The notes beneath the pieces are model-generated. The model was not told the DNA's origin. It searched no databases and saw nothing but the letters and a program-made list of their open reading frames with translations. 36,067 bases of DNA. Source: Oscillospiraceae bacterium (lineage in GTDB: Bacteria > Bacillota_A > Clostridia > Oscillospirales > Oscillospiraceae). Both the position numbers and the translations under genes were made by a program. Positions 16,573-23,552 of the stretch are shown piece by piece. The stretch's first letter is position 1. Each line of letters starts with the position of its first letter. The stretch is from NCBI GenBank assembly GCA_017549325.1, contig JAFYVA010000028.1, positions 1-36,067 on the forward strand, read 5' to 3'.

Positions 16573-16926
16573 TTAATTGATTTCCTTGACAATTTCAGCC
16601 GGGGCATCGTCTATCGACATGACGATTACCACGACATATTCATTCGACAGCAAGAAGAATGTCGCGCACAGTGGGGATGGAGCATCCAAATCACAGTTTA
16701 TGTACTCGATGGTATGGGTCGAATAGTCGAACCAAGCCTTGACTTTTTCACAAGAAGTACCAGGCTCGGCATACAGAACATAGCCACCGTCATCACTGTC
16801 AACATTTCGTCCTTCTCCATATTCATTGGTCAATACGCTTGTAAACTCATAGAGCATACGCCAAGTATGCTGGTCAATCGATGGCAGCAATGCCAAGTCA
16901 GAAACATTACCCAACTTATAGACCAT
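16573..16926 (-). CDS. Hypothetical element protein (117 aa)
   Basis: No family is recognised. The protein is acidic, without membrane segments, and starts MVYKLGNVSDLALLPSID. The ribosome binding site GAGGTGG overlaps the stop codon of the DUF3846 gene, and the next gene begins 18 bases after its own stop, so it is cotranscribed with its neighbours. A small accessory protein of the element is the most that can be said. Confidence 0.75.
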   Translation of the reverse strand: MVYKLGNVSDLALLPSIDQHTWRMLYEFTSVLTNEYGEGRNVDSDDGGYVLYAEPGTSCEKVKAWFDYSTHTIEYINCDLDAPSPLCATFFLLSNEYVVVIVMSIDDAPAEIVKEIN

Positions 16927-16938
16927 GGTGGCACCACC

Positions 16939-17325
16939 TCAATCAAAAACGAACTTGAAAAATAGCGCATTTTCCGCCTCTTCCATAGAGATGTTCTCAG
17001 GAACAGCAAAGCGGGCAGAATAGCGTTGAATCAGCTCCTCTGACAGAGACGCCAAATCGCCTTCCTCATTTTCCCCGGTAATGTAGAAGACACCACAAAG
17101 AACATCTTGGCCCAATCGACGATTAGGCTCAAGACGGATAAGCTTTCCTTCTTCGTTACAGATGATGTTGGCATCACCATCCAAAGGGACAATTTCAATG
17201 AGTCCACGGTAGTCTGCACCGATGGAGACTGCCGTTTGCAGGACTTCCAGTTTGTTTTCCAAATAGATGACTTCGGGAACCTTGTGAGGTGCTACCTTCA
17301 GCGCCTTTATCACGTTTTCTTTCAT
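16939..17325 (-). CDS. DUF3846 family protein
   Basis: The protein has 128 aa when started at the ATG at 17325, which is 9 bases after AGGAG; a TTG three codons earlier overlaps the ribosome binding site and is less likely. It shows the DUF3846 pattern: IKALKVAPHKVPEVIYLEN, a GLIEIVPLDGDANIICNEEGK stretch, EPNRRLGQDVLCGVFYI, and an acidic C-terminal part. The family is frequent on Firmicutes integrative elements and its function is unknown. It follows a terminator-like hairpin and leads into the 117-aa gene. Confidence 0.87.
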   Translation of the reverse strand: MKENVIKALKVAPHKVPEVIYLENKLEVLQTAVSIGADYRGLIEIVPLDGDANIICNEEGKLIRLEPNRRLGQDVLCGVFYITGENEEGDLASLSEELIQRYSARFAVPENISMEEAENALFFKFVFD

Positions 17326-17339
17326 TTGTACCAACTCCT

Positions 17340-17380
17340 AAAATAATAATCCCCGATAGCAGCATTACGCCGCTATCGGG
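17340..17380 (-). terminator. Terminator-like hairpin before the DUF3846 gene
   Basis: Perfect 9-base arms (17352-17360 and 17372-17380) are followed leftward by GATTATTATTTT. It sits between the small DNA-binding protein gene and the DUF3846 ribosome binding site, so the downstream genes need read-through or their own promoter. Confidence 0.7.
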
Positions 17381-17424
17381 TTCATCGTAAGAAAATTTAT
17401 TTATAGAGGTTCATTATGCGTTTT

Positions 17425-17631
17425 TTAGTCTAAGTAGAGGTGATCTCGGTTTGGGTCTGCGAGTAACTGTTCCAGTGCGTTACGGTCAACATATATCCTG
17501 CCACCGATGAATTTTGATGGTAAGTAGGCCTTAACCAAAGCACGTATTTTCTTCTTGCTTGCCCCAAAATATTCTTTTTGAATGTCGTCAATGCTTATGT
17601 ACTTTCTTCGTAGTGTGGTTGCTCTTTCTAT
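17425..17631 (-). CDS. Small excisionase-like DNA-binding protein without a standard start codon
   Basis: The frame encodes 68 aa if read from the ATA at 17631. The segment RRKYISIDDIQKEYFGASKK, then IRALVKAYLPSKFIGGRIYV, looks like the small winged-helix/helix-turn-helix excisionase-type proteins of Firmicutes elements. The frame has no ATG, GTG or TTG between an upstream TGA and the conserved part. The ATA overlaps the TAG stop of the upstream gene (ATAG) and lies 9 bases after a perfect AGGAGG. Either AUA initiates, or a -1 shift at GAAATAG joins it to the 110-aa protein. It would control excision or the element's promoters. Confidence 0.7.
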   Translation of the reverse strand: MERATTLRRKYISIDDIQKEYFGASKKKIRALVKAYLPSKFIGGRIYVDRNALEQLLADPNRDHLYLD

Positions 17632-17960
17632 TTCATTCTCCCTCCTTTTACCTTTTCAGTAGCAGGTTTGGCTGGTTGGGTATCCTCTTCGCTATCGTAA
17701 GTCTTTCCATCAAACAGTCGAAATGTGCTCACTTCCTTTCCGTATCCCTTCAGCTCATCTAGCTTTGACAGTTCACGCCCCAGAGAGACAGCCTCTCCTT
17801 GGGATAGCAGGTCCGTAGAAAAATACCCCTTAAAAACCTTGGGGTTCTTCCCCGGCGCAATTCTGTTCACAGCCTCTACAATAAGCTGTTCATACTGTCT
17901 CAAGTCGACACCCTCATATGCAGAGTTCACCAACCTGTATTTACGGCGTTTAACGGCCAT
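17628..17960 (-). CDS. Hypothetical element protein (110 aa)
   Basis: The start is the ATG at 17960, spaced correctly from AAGGGTG; a GTG three codons upstream lies inside that site. The N-terminus is basic (AVKRRKYRL) and the C-terminus charged (TYDSEEDTQPAKPATEKVKGG). It has no recognised domain. It is the first gene of the island in transcription order and its stop overlaps the apparent start of the excisionase-like frame. A regulatory role is possible but is inference. Confidence 0.72.
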   Translation of the reverse strand: MAVKRRKYRLVNSAYEGVDLRQYEQLIVEAVNRIAPGKNPKVFKGYFSTDLLSQGEAVSLGRELSKLDELKGYGKEVSTFRLFDGKTYDSEEDTQPAKPATEKVKGGRMK

Positions 17961-18365
17961 GCTTGTCACCCTTTCTAATTATTTGTTTCTTTTTGGCGTG
18001 AGTTTTCCACTCTGCCCGTTTAATTATTTGTTAGTTAAATTGGGGGCTTTTTGTGCCACTCGGTGCAGAGTGTTCCTTAGAAGAAGCGTTGACATTTTTC
18101 TTATTCACAATCAGCGTTCACCCACACGCAGCAATACGTAGCGATACGTAGCCCACATAGCGGCAAACCCTTATGTCACAAGGCGTTTCCGTAAAACACG
18201 TACTTTTCGGGGAATAGAAAGAACTTTTCATTGAAACGATGGCTTTCCTAGGCATCACAGATCCTGCACCCATGATCGCCTTGATATCTTCGCTGTTACA
18301 GATCCTGTCTGTTCTCGCCAATACTTGCACGCAATGTACGCAAAAAACGCGGTATTTTATAATAA
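17961..18365. other. Non-coding right edge of the island
   Basis: TAATTATTTGTT is repeated at 17977-17988 and 18021-18032, in front of the first island gene, and could be an operator pair. A short dyad CACTC/GAGTG lies at 18057-18072. A tandem 10-base repeat GCAATACGTA-GCGATACGTA lies at 18131-18150. Short frames here are not credible genes. The right attachment site of the element should lie in or near this stretch. Confidence 0.4.
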
Positions 18366-18407
18366 AAAGGAAACAAGCGGTTCTCTGCGAGACAGCTTGT
18401 TTCCTTT
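18366..18407. terminator. Long hairpin at the right edge of the island
   Basis: Perfect 13-base arms (18366-18378 and 18395-18407) enclose a second TCTC/GAGA stem. It is flanked by A/T-rich DNA but has no clean T-run on either side and no adjacent gene end. It could be a terminator remnant or a cruciform site at the element boundary. Confidence 0.55.
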
Positions 18408-18450
18408 CCTGTAATATTTTGTTCATTTGTGGTGTGATGTTTCCAAAACA

Positions 18451-18574
18451 TGCAATTTATGCCGATCCTAGCCAAAGTTTACCCTACCTCAATATACCCA
18501 GCCGATACTGGCCAAAGACAGTTTCGCTATATTGCAAAAACTATAAAATCAGCAATTTATGCCGATACTGACCA
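18451..18574. repeat. Three degenerate copies of a GCCGATACTGGCCA motif
   Basis: GCCGATCCTAGCCA (18461-18474), GCCGATACTGGCCA (18501-18514) and GCCGATACTGACCA (18561-18574) occur within 115 bases. The first and third are also preceded by GCAATTTAT. A copy ACTGACCAT also lies at 182-190. Spacing is irregular (40 and 60 bases), so this is not a CRISPR array. Confidence 0.65.
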
Positions 18575-18586
18575 TCACAAACAAAT

Positions 18587-18650
18587 ACGCCTCATGGCCA
18601 GTAAAGGTTGACCATGAGGCGTTTTCGTTTATATCCCACTGGACGTGGGA
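18587..18650 (-). terminator. Terminator region of ssrA
   Basis: Downstream of tmRNA (leftward) lie a small TCCCAC/GTGGGA hairpin (18634-18650) and a larger one with 11-base arms (18612-18622 and 18587-18597). The larger one is followed by ATTTGTTTG. It has four T's on the other strand as well. Confidence 0.8.
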
Positions 18651-18655
18651 ATGAA

Positions 18656-19003
18656 TGGTGGAGGCGAGGGGAGTCGAACCCCTGTCCGAAAGCACTTTGA
18701 CAGGACTTTCTCCGGGCGCAGTTATGTTTTACACATTCCCTCTGCGTAATGGCACATAACAGACATTACGGTTCAGTAGAGTCATGATGCGTGGGCGGGG
18801 CAACTCTTACCCGCCTCACGGACGCCACCTTAACGACGCCTTCCCCGGCCGGTGGCCGCTCCGGTTCAGACGGTCACTGCTTAGGCAGCGACGGCAACAG
18901 TCTTAGTGTTGTCAGTTAATTTTAAAGTACCCGTTTTATGGTGGTCAGGCGCCACCGCCCGCTTATCCAGCCTCCATACCCCCGTCGAAACCGGTACGCC
19001 CCC
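18656..19003 (-). ncRNA. ssrA: Transfer-messenger RNA (tmRNA)
   Basis: The 348-base RNA starts GGGGGCGTACCGGTTTCGACG and ends with the T-arm GGGTTCGACTCCCC and an encoded CCA. Its first seven bases pair with CGCCTCC at the 3' end, with one G-U pair, to form the alanine-tRNA-like acceptor stem. The tag reading frame ends TDNTKTVAVAA-stop at 18881; the resume codon is probably a GGT about 16 codons before the stop, but this is uncertain. With SmpB, encoded about 0.9 kb away on the same strand, it rescues stalled ribosomes and tags the products for proteolysis. Confidence 0.97.
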
Positions 19004-19041
19004 GTGTTTCAAATAAGAAGTAAGAGTGAATAATTTTATTT

Positions 19042-19226
19042 CTTGCCTCCCCCTTCGGGTAAGACTCTCCCAGGCGGGGAGAGATGTCACACGAAGTGTG
19101 ACAGAGAGGGGGGAGGAGAGGTGGCACGGCAAAGCCGTGACGGAGAGGGCTAACAAGAAAATTTTCCGTTAGCCGCCCCTTCCGAGTTCGCTTCGCTCAC
19201 CCACCTCCCCCAAAGGGGGAGGCAAG
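19042..19226. repeat. Inverted-repeat element, family A copy 1
   Basis: CTTGCCTCCCCC at the left and GGGGGAGGCAAG at the right are exact inverted ends. The interior holds further palindromes such as GTCACACGAAGTGTGAC. Two related copies with the same ends lie at 24893-25020 and 28737-28870. No transposase is encoded, so it is MITE-like. It lies between the cyclophilin gene and ssrA. Confidence 0.8.
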
Positions 19227-19245
19227 GGAGCACATATTGTCATTT

Positions 19246-19779
19246 TTATCTCTCGCTCAGCTTCTCGGGAGAGGGATAGTCCACGCCGTGGGTCTCCACG
19301 CGGACAGACTTCATCACCTGCGGCTGCTTGGGCTTGTTGTTCATCATGTTGCGGGGCACCGAGGCGATGCGATCCACCTCTTCCATACCCTCGAGGACCA
19401 TACCGAAGGCGGCGTACTGGCCGTCCAGATGGGGGGAGTCCTTATGCATGATGAAGAACTGGCTGCCGGCGCTGTCGGGGATCATGGTACGGGCCATGCT
19501 CAGCACGCCGCGGGTGTGGGCCAGATCGTTCTGGAACCCGTTGGCGGTAAACTCGCCCTTGATGCAGTAGCCGGGGCCGCCCATGCCGGTGCCGTCAGGG
19601 CAGCCGCCCTGAATCATGAAACCGTAGATACAGCGGTGGAAGATGAGGCCGTCGTAGTAGCCGGAGTTGGCCAGTTCGATGAAGTTGTACACGCTCTGGG
19701 GTGCCACATCGGGATAGAGCTCGGCCACGATCTTGGCGCCGGATTCCATTTCGATGGTTGCAATGGGATTGTTAGCCAT
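19246..19779 (-). CDS. Cyclophilin-type peptidyl-prolyl cis-trans isomerase
   Basis: This 177-aa enzyme interconverts cis and trans prolyl bonds to help proteins fold; with no signal peptide it is cytoplasmic. Cyclophilin hallmarks are FHRCIYGFMIQGG with the catalytic Arg, GMGGPGY, and SQFFIMHKDSPHLDGQYAAFG. The start at 19779 is chosen because AAAAAGGAG lies upstream and MANNPIATIEM begins the family domain. A longer frame upstream runs through a repeat element. It lies between ssrA and smpB on the same strand. Confidence 0.94.
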   Translation of the reverse strand: MANNPIATIEMESGAKIVAELYPDVAPQSVYNFIELANSGYYDGLIFHRCIYGFMIQGGCPDGTGMGGPGYCIKGEFTANGFQNDLAHTRGVLSMARTMIPDSAGSQFFIMHKDSPHLDGQYAAFGMVLEGMEEVDRIASVPRNMMNNKPKQPQVMKSVRVETHGVDYPSPEKLSER

Positions 19780-19798
19780 GGTGATTTTCTCCTTTTTC

Positions 19799-19882
19799 GT
19801 AGGGGGCGATGCCCACATCGCCCCGCCGTTTATCAGGGTGCTATCGTATGTTGTGCGGGCCGATGTGGGCATCGGCCCCTAC
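19799..19882. repeat. Inverted-repeat element, family B
   Basis: GTAGGGGGCGATGCCCACATCG at the left (first 20 bases GTAGGGGGCGATGCCCACAT) is the inverted copy, with one extra G, of the right end CGATGTGGGCATCGGCCCCT plus AC. The 84-base element separates the cyclophilin and smpB genes and codes for nothing. A related fragment GTAGGGGCGA occurs just after the terminase gene at 21912. Confidence 0.75.
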
Positions 19883-19903
19883 AAATTCTTAGGAAAGACT
19901 TCC

Positions 19904-20368
19904 TCAATACCGATCTTTACGCGCTCTGTCCATTTCACGCTTGGCGTCGCGCTCGGCGATGGACTGGCGCTTGTCGTAGTTCTTCTTACCCTTGCAAAGA
20001 CCCAACTCCACCTTCACGCGGCCATCCGTGAAATACACGCTCAGGGGAATCAGTGCGTAGCCCTCCAGCTTCTGCTGCTGGTGCAGCTTGCGGATCTCGC
20101 GGCGGTGCATCAGAAGGCGCTTGGGGCGGTCGGGATCGTGGTTGAAGATATTGCCCTTTTCATAGGGGGAGATGTGCATGTTGTGGACATACAGCTCGCC
20201 CTCTTTGGTGACGGAGCCATAGCTGTCCTTCAGGTTCAGGGCACCCAAACGGATGGACTTGACCTCGGTGCCCCGCAGCTCGATGCCCGCTTCGTATTTC
20301 TCCTCCACGAAGTAATCGTGGTATGCCTTGCGGTTCTGTGCTGCGGTTTTGATGCCGCCCTTACCCAT
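19904..20368 (-). CDS. smpB: SsrA-binding protein SmpB
   Basis: This 154-aa protein has the normal family size. It contains [27 protein letters not shown], then the SY and [14 protein letters not shown] segments of the SmpB beta barrel, LLMHRREI, and the basic C-terminal tail ([17 protein letters not shown]) that mimics the mRNA path in the ribosome. It binds tmRNA and delivers it to stalled ribosomes; ssrA itself is about 0.9 kb downstream on the same strand. The start at 20368 has AAGGAGG with 8-base spacing; an ATG two codons upstream is too close to it. Confidence 0.96.
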   Translation of the reverse strand: MGKGGIKTAAQNRKAYHDYFVEEKYEAGIELRGTEVKSIRLGALNLKDSYGSVTKEGELYVHNMHISPYEKGNIFNHDPDRPKRLLMHRREIRKLHQQQKLEGYALIPLSVYFTDGRVKVELGLCKGKKNYDKRQSIAERDAKREMDRARKDRY

Positions 20369-20403
20369 GTGCATCTCCTCCTTTCTGTGCCGTTTCGCAG
20401 TGT

Positions 20404-20432
20404 AGTATACCATAATTACAGCCCCCTTGCAA
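20404..20432 (-). promoter_or_regulatory. Promoter of smpB
   Basis: Read leftward, TTGCAA (20427-20432), a 17-base spacer and TATACT (20404-20409) form a good sigma-A promoter about 36 bases before the SmpB start. Confidence 0.7.
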
Positions 20433-20471
20433 GGGGGTACCGTGTCGGGTTATGTAAACCTTTTGTGAATT

Positions 20472-20508
20472 GCGGGAAATTTCCCGCCTTTTGCCCGTTT
20501 CAGGGCAA
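20472..20508. other. Two hairpins between smpB and the terminase gene
   Basis: GCGGGAAATTTCCCGC (20472-20487) is a perfect 16-base palindrome. It is followed by TTGCCC/GGGCAA arms (20491-20496 and 20503-20508). Neither has a good T-run. They lie in the leader region of the terminase gene, for which no clear promoter was seen. Confidence 0.55.
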
Positions 20509-20567
20509 CGGTGCCGCCCGTTTTCGCCCTTTGTGAACCGATATTCTCACACAAGGAGGCACGCGCG

Positions 20568-21914
20568 ATGAAATTGCACATGGACAGGCCCAATCCGCGG
20601 CAGGCGGAATTTTTGGCGGCCACAGAGAAATACATCGCCTTCGGCGGCGCCCGTGGCGGCGGCAAAAGCTGGGCCGTCCGTACGAAGGCAAAGCTGCTGG
20701 CTCTGCGCTACGGAGGTATCCGCCTGCTCATCCTGCGGCGCACCTATCAGGAACTGGAGTCCAACCACATCCGCTTTCTGCGGCGGGAATTGCACGGCAT
20801 TGCCGAGTACCGCGCCACCGAGCGCATCTTCACCTTTCCCAACGGCTCCACCATCGAGTTCGGCTACTGCGCCAATGACAGTGATCTGGACCGCTATCAG
20901 GGTGCCGAGTACGATGTCATATTCATCGACGAGTGTACGCAGCTCAAGGAGAGCTGGATGCGGCAGTTTGCGGCCTGTATCCGCGGCGTCAACGATTTCC
21001 CCAAGCGCATCTACTACACCTGCAACCCCGGCGGCCCCGGTCACAGCTATATCAAGCGCCTCTTCATCGACCGCCGCTTCGAGGCGGGGGAGGAGCCAAA
21101 TGACTACCGCTTTATCCCCGCCCGCGTCACCGACAACACGGCGCTCCTGAAGGCGCAGGAGGACTATGTACGCCAGTTGGAGACACTGCCCCGCCGATTG
21201 CGTATGGCGTGGCTGGAGGGACGGTGGGATGTATTTGAGGGGCAGGTGTTCACCGAGTTCACCGACGACCCCGCCCACTACCAAGACCGGCGTTATACCC
21301 ATGTCATCGACCCGTTCGATATCCCGCGGGAGTGGAAGGTGTACCGCTCCTACGACTTCGGCTATGCCAAGCCCTTCTCCTGCGGCTGGTGGGCGGTGGA
21401 CTATGACGGCGTGATCTACCGCATATTGGAACTCTACGGCTGCACCAACACGCCCGACGAGGGCGTCCTGTGGACGCCGGAGCGGCAGTTCCGCGAGATC
21501 CGCCGCATCGAGGACGAGCACCCCTATCTGAAGGGGCGGGATATCCGCGGCGTGGCCGACCCCGCCATCTGGGACGCCTCCCGTGGCGAGAGCGTGTATG
21601 AGACGGCGCTGAAATACCGCATCTACTTTGAAAAAGGGGATAACCGCCGTATAGCCGGATGGATGCAGATGCACTACCGGATGCAGTTTGATGACGAGGG
21701 CTATCCCCGGATGTATATCTTCCACACCTGCCGCGGCTTTTTACGGACGGTGCCGCAGCTGCTCTACAGTGAGCAGAGTCCCGAGGATGTGGACACAAAG
21801 CAGGAGGATCACATCGCCGACGAGACGCGGTACTTCTGTATGTCGCGGCCGCTGCCGCCGAGACAGCTCAGCAGTGCGGTCAATATACCGTTTAACCCGC
21901 TGGAAAATCTGTAG
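20568..21914 (+). CDS. Orphan phage-type terminase large subunit
   Basis: This 448-aa protein has both terminase modules. The packaging ATPase has Walker A GGARGGGKS at 26-34, Walker B VIFIDE at 117-122 and the coupling segment YYTCNPGGPGHSYIK. The RNase H-like nuclease has SYDFGYAKPF (Asp263), GVADPAIWD (Asp331) and a later DHIADETRYF acid. The start at 20568 follows AAGGAGG. In a phage it would cut and pump DNA into proheads, but no small terminase, portal, capsid or tail gene is present here. The frame is intact and the base composition matches the host genes around it. It may be a relic, a domesticated nuclease, or part of a scattered gene-transfer-agent-like system. Confidence 0.92.
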   Translation: MKLHMDRPNPRQAEFLAATEKYIAFGGARGGGKSWAVRTKAKLLALRYGGIRLLILRRTYQELESNHIRFLRRELHGIAEYRATERIFTFPNGSTIEFGYCANDSDLDRYQGAEYDVIFIDECTQLKESWMRQFAACIRGVNDFPKRIYYTCNPGGPGHSYIKRLFIDRRFEAGEEPNDYRFIPARVTDNTALLKAQEDYVRQLETLPRRLRMAWLEGRWDVFEGQVFTEFTDDPAHYQDRRYTHVIDPFDIPREWKVYRSYDFGYAKPFSCGWWAVDYDGVIYRILELYGCTNTPDEGVLWTPERQFREIRRIEDEHPYLKGRDIRGVADPAIWDASRGESVYETALKYRIYFEKGDNRRIAGWMQMHYRMQFDDEGYPRMYIFHTCRGFLRTVPQLLYSEQSPEDVDTKQEDHIADETRYFCMSRPLPPRQLSSAVNIPFNPLENL

Positions 21915-21957
21915 GGGCGACAGCGGCGATATATACGCTTTTTTAACACGGAGTTCA

Positions 21958-21986
21958 TTGAATTTTTCGCCTGCCTGTGCTATGCT
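21958..21986 (+). promoter_or_regulatory. Promoter of the DUF1538/PII operon
   Basis: TTGAAT (21958-21963) and TATGCT (21981-21986) are 17 bases apart, with a TG extension upstream of the -10 box. The first gene starts 42 bases later. Confidence 0.65.
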
Positions 21987-22028
21987 GTTAAAGAATATAG
22001 CTATCTTTTCAGAAAGGACAGGAATGCA

Positions 22029-23549
22029 TTGAACCCGAAACTGCGAGAAAAAATTATGGAATCCCTGGCGGCCGTCCTGCCCATCACCGCCATCGTGCTG
22101 CTCATCAGCGTCTTTCTGGTACCGGTGGAGCTGGGCAGCATCGTGATGTTCCTCGCCGGCGCAGCCATGCTCATCATCGGCATGGGCCTGTTCCAGCTGG
22201 GCGCCGAGGCGGCCATGACCCCCCTGGGCGAGGGCATCGGCGTTCAGATCGCCAAGACGAGAACGCTGCCTCTGGTGCTGCTGATCGGCTTTTTGATGGG
22301 CCTCATCATCACCGTTTCCGAGCCGGATCTTCAGGTGCTGGCCCGTCAGGTGCCGGCCATCCCCAACATGGTGCTGATCCTGACGGTCGCGGTGGGCGTG
22401 GGCCTCTTCCTGGCTCTGGCCATCCTCCGCATCCGCTACAAGATCTCCCTGTCGAGGATGCTGACGGTGCTCTACGGTATTCTGATCGTGGCCTCCTTCT
22501 TCATCCCCCGCGAGTTTCTGGCGGTGGCCTTCGACTCCGGCGGTGTCACCACCGGCCCCATGACGGTGCCCTTCATCATGGCGCTGGGCGTCGGTCTTGC
22601 CTCCATGCGCTCGGATAAGGATTCTGCCTCCGACTCCTTCGGCCTGGTGGCCCTCTCCAGTGTGGGCCCCATTCTGGCCGTCATGCTGCTGGGTCTGTTC
22701 TTCCGCCCCACCGAGGCCGTCTATACAGGCAGTACGGTGGAGGATGTGGTGACCACCCGCGATGTGGTGGTGGTCTTTGGCCGTGATCTGCCCCATTATT
22801 TCAAAGAGGTGTGCATCTCCCTTCTGCCGATTGCGGTGGTGTTCTTCCTCTTCCAGGTGCTGACCCACCGCTACCAGAAGCGTCAGATCAAGCGTATTGC
22901 CGTGGGTATCCTCTATACCTGTGTCGGTCTGGTGCTGTTTCTCTGCGGCGTCAATGTGGGCTTTGCCCCTGTGGGTGCCTTCCTTGGCGGCGCGCTGGCG
23001 GAATTGCCCTACAACTGGGTGCTGATCCCTATCGGCATGGTCATCGGTTACTACATCGTCAAGGCCGAGCCCGCCATTCAGGTGCTGAACCATCAGGTGG
23101 AGACCGTCACCGACGGCGCCATCTCCGTCCGCGCCATGAACCGCGCCATGTCCTTGGGCGTGGCCATCTCCGTGGGTCTTGCCATGATGCGTGTGATCAC
23201 CGGCATCTCGCTGCAGTGGATCATCATCCCCGGCTATGTGATCGCGCTGGTGATGTCGGCGTTCGTACCCAAGATGTTCGTGGGTATCGCCTTCGACTCC
23301 GGCGGCGTGGCCTCGGGTCCCATGACCTCCACATTCCTGCTGCCCCTGTCCATCGGCGTGTGTCAGGCGCTGGGCGGCAATCTGATGACCGATGCCTTCG
23401 GCGTGGTGGCGCTGGTGGCATTAACGCCTCTCATCGCCATCCAGCTGATGGGTCTGATCTACCGCGCCAAGGCTGCAAAGTCTGCCGCCTACCTTGCCCA
23501 GCTGCCCGATGACTGCGATATGATCTACGATTTTGAGGAGGGAGTGTGA
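22029..23549 (+). CDS. DUF1538 multi-pass membrane protein with an internal duplication
   Basis: This 506-aa, very hydrophobic protein contains two DUF1538 repeats. AFDSGGVTTGPMT (167-179) recurs as AFDSGGVASGPMT (421-433), and EPDLQVLARQV (98-108) recurs as EPAIQVLNHQV (347-357). The repeats and conserved polar motifs inside membrane segments suggest a transporter or channel; its substrate is unknown. The chosen start is TTG, 6 bases after AGGACAGG; an ATG just upstream hits a stop at once, and the next in-frame ATG is at 22056. The following gene encodes a PII-like protein 3 bases downstream, so PII-type control of this membrane protein is likely. Confidence 0.88.
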   Translation: MNPKLREKIMESLAAVLPITAIVLLISVFLVPVELGSIVMFLAGAAMLIIGMGLFQLGAEAAMTPLGEGIGVQIAKTRTLPLVLLIGFLMGLIITVSEPDLQVLARQVPAIPNMVLILTVAVGVGLFLALAILRIRYKISLSRMLTVLYGILIVASFFIPREFLAVAFDSGGVTTGPMTVPFIMALGVGLASMRSDKDSASDSFGLVALSSVGPILAVMLLGLFFRPTEAVYTGSTVEDVVTTRDVVVVFGRDLPHYFKEVCISLLPIAVVFFLFQVLTHRYQKRQIKRIAVGILYTCVGLVLFLCGVNVGFAPVGAFLGGALAELPYNWVLIPIGMVIGYYIVKAEPAIQVLNHQVETVTDGAISVRAMNRAMSLGVAISVGLAMMRVITGISLQWIIIPGYVIALVMSAFVPKMFVGIAFDSGGVASGPMTSTFLLPLSIGVCQALGGNLMTDAFGVVALVALTPLIAIQLMGLIYRAKAAKSAAYLAQLPDDCDMIYDFEEGV

Positions 23550-23552
23550 GAT

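Noticed and set aside
8949..18021. Shared TGCCCGTTT at 8949-8957 and 18013-18021 as att core
   Set aside because: A 9-base match between two searched stretches of this size is expected by chance with fair probability, and the flanks do not match. The right copy also lies next to the first island gene's leader.
18118..18571. Short frames at the right edge of the island
   Set aside because: They span hairpins and repeats, have no ribosome binding site and have an unusual composition rich in Cys and Ile.
18451..18574. CRISPR array
   Set aside because: Only three degenerate copies with irregular 40- and 60-base spacing and no cas genes. No CRISPR array is visible anywhere in the window.
18881..19156. 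91-aa minus-strand frame ending in the tmRNA tag
   Set aside because: The frame is read through the tmRNA 5' part and a repeat element. Only the tag codons at its end are translated, and those as part of tmRNA.
19237..20031. 264-aa plus-strand frame across the cyclophilin gene
   Set aside because: It is antisense to a clear cyclophilin gene, has no ribosome binding site and has a shadow-like composition.
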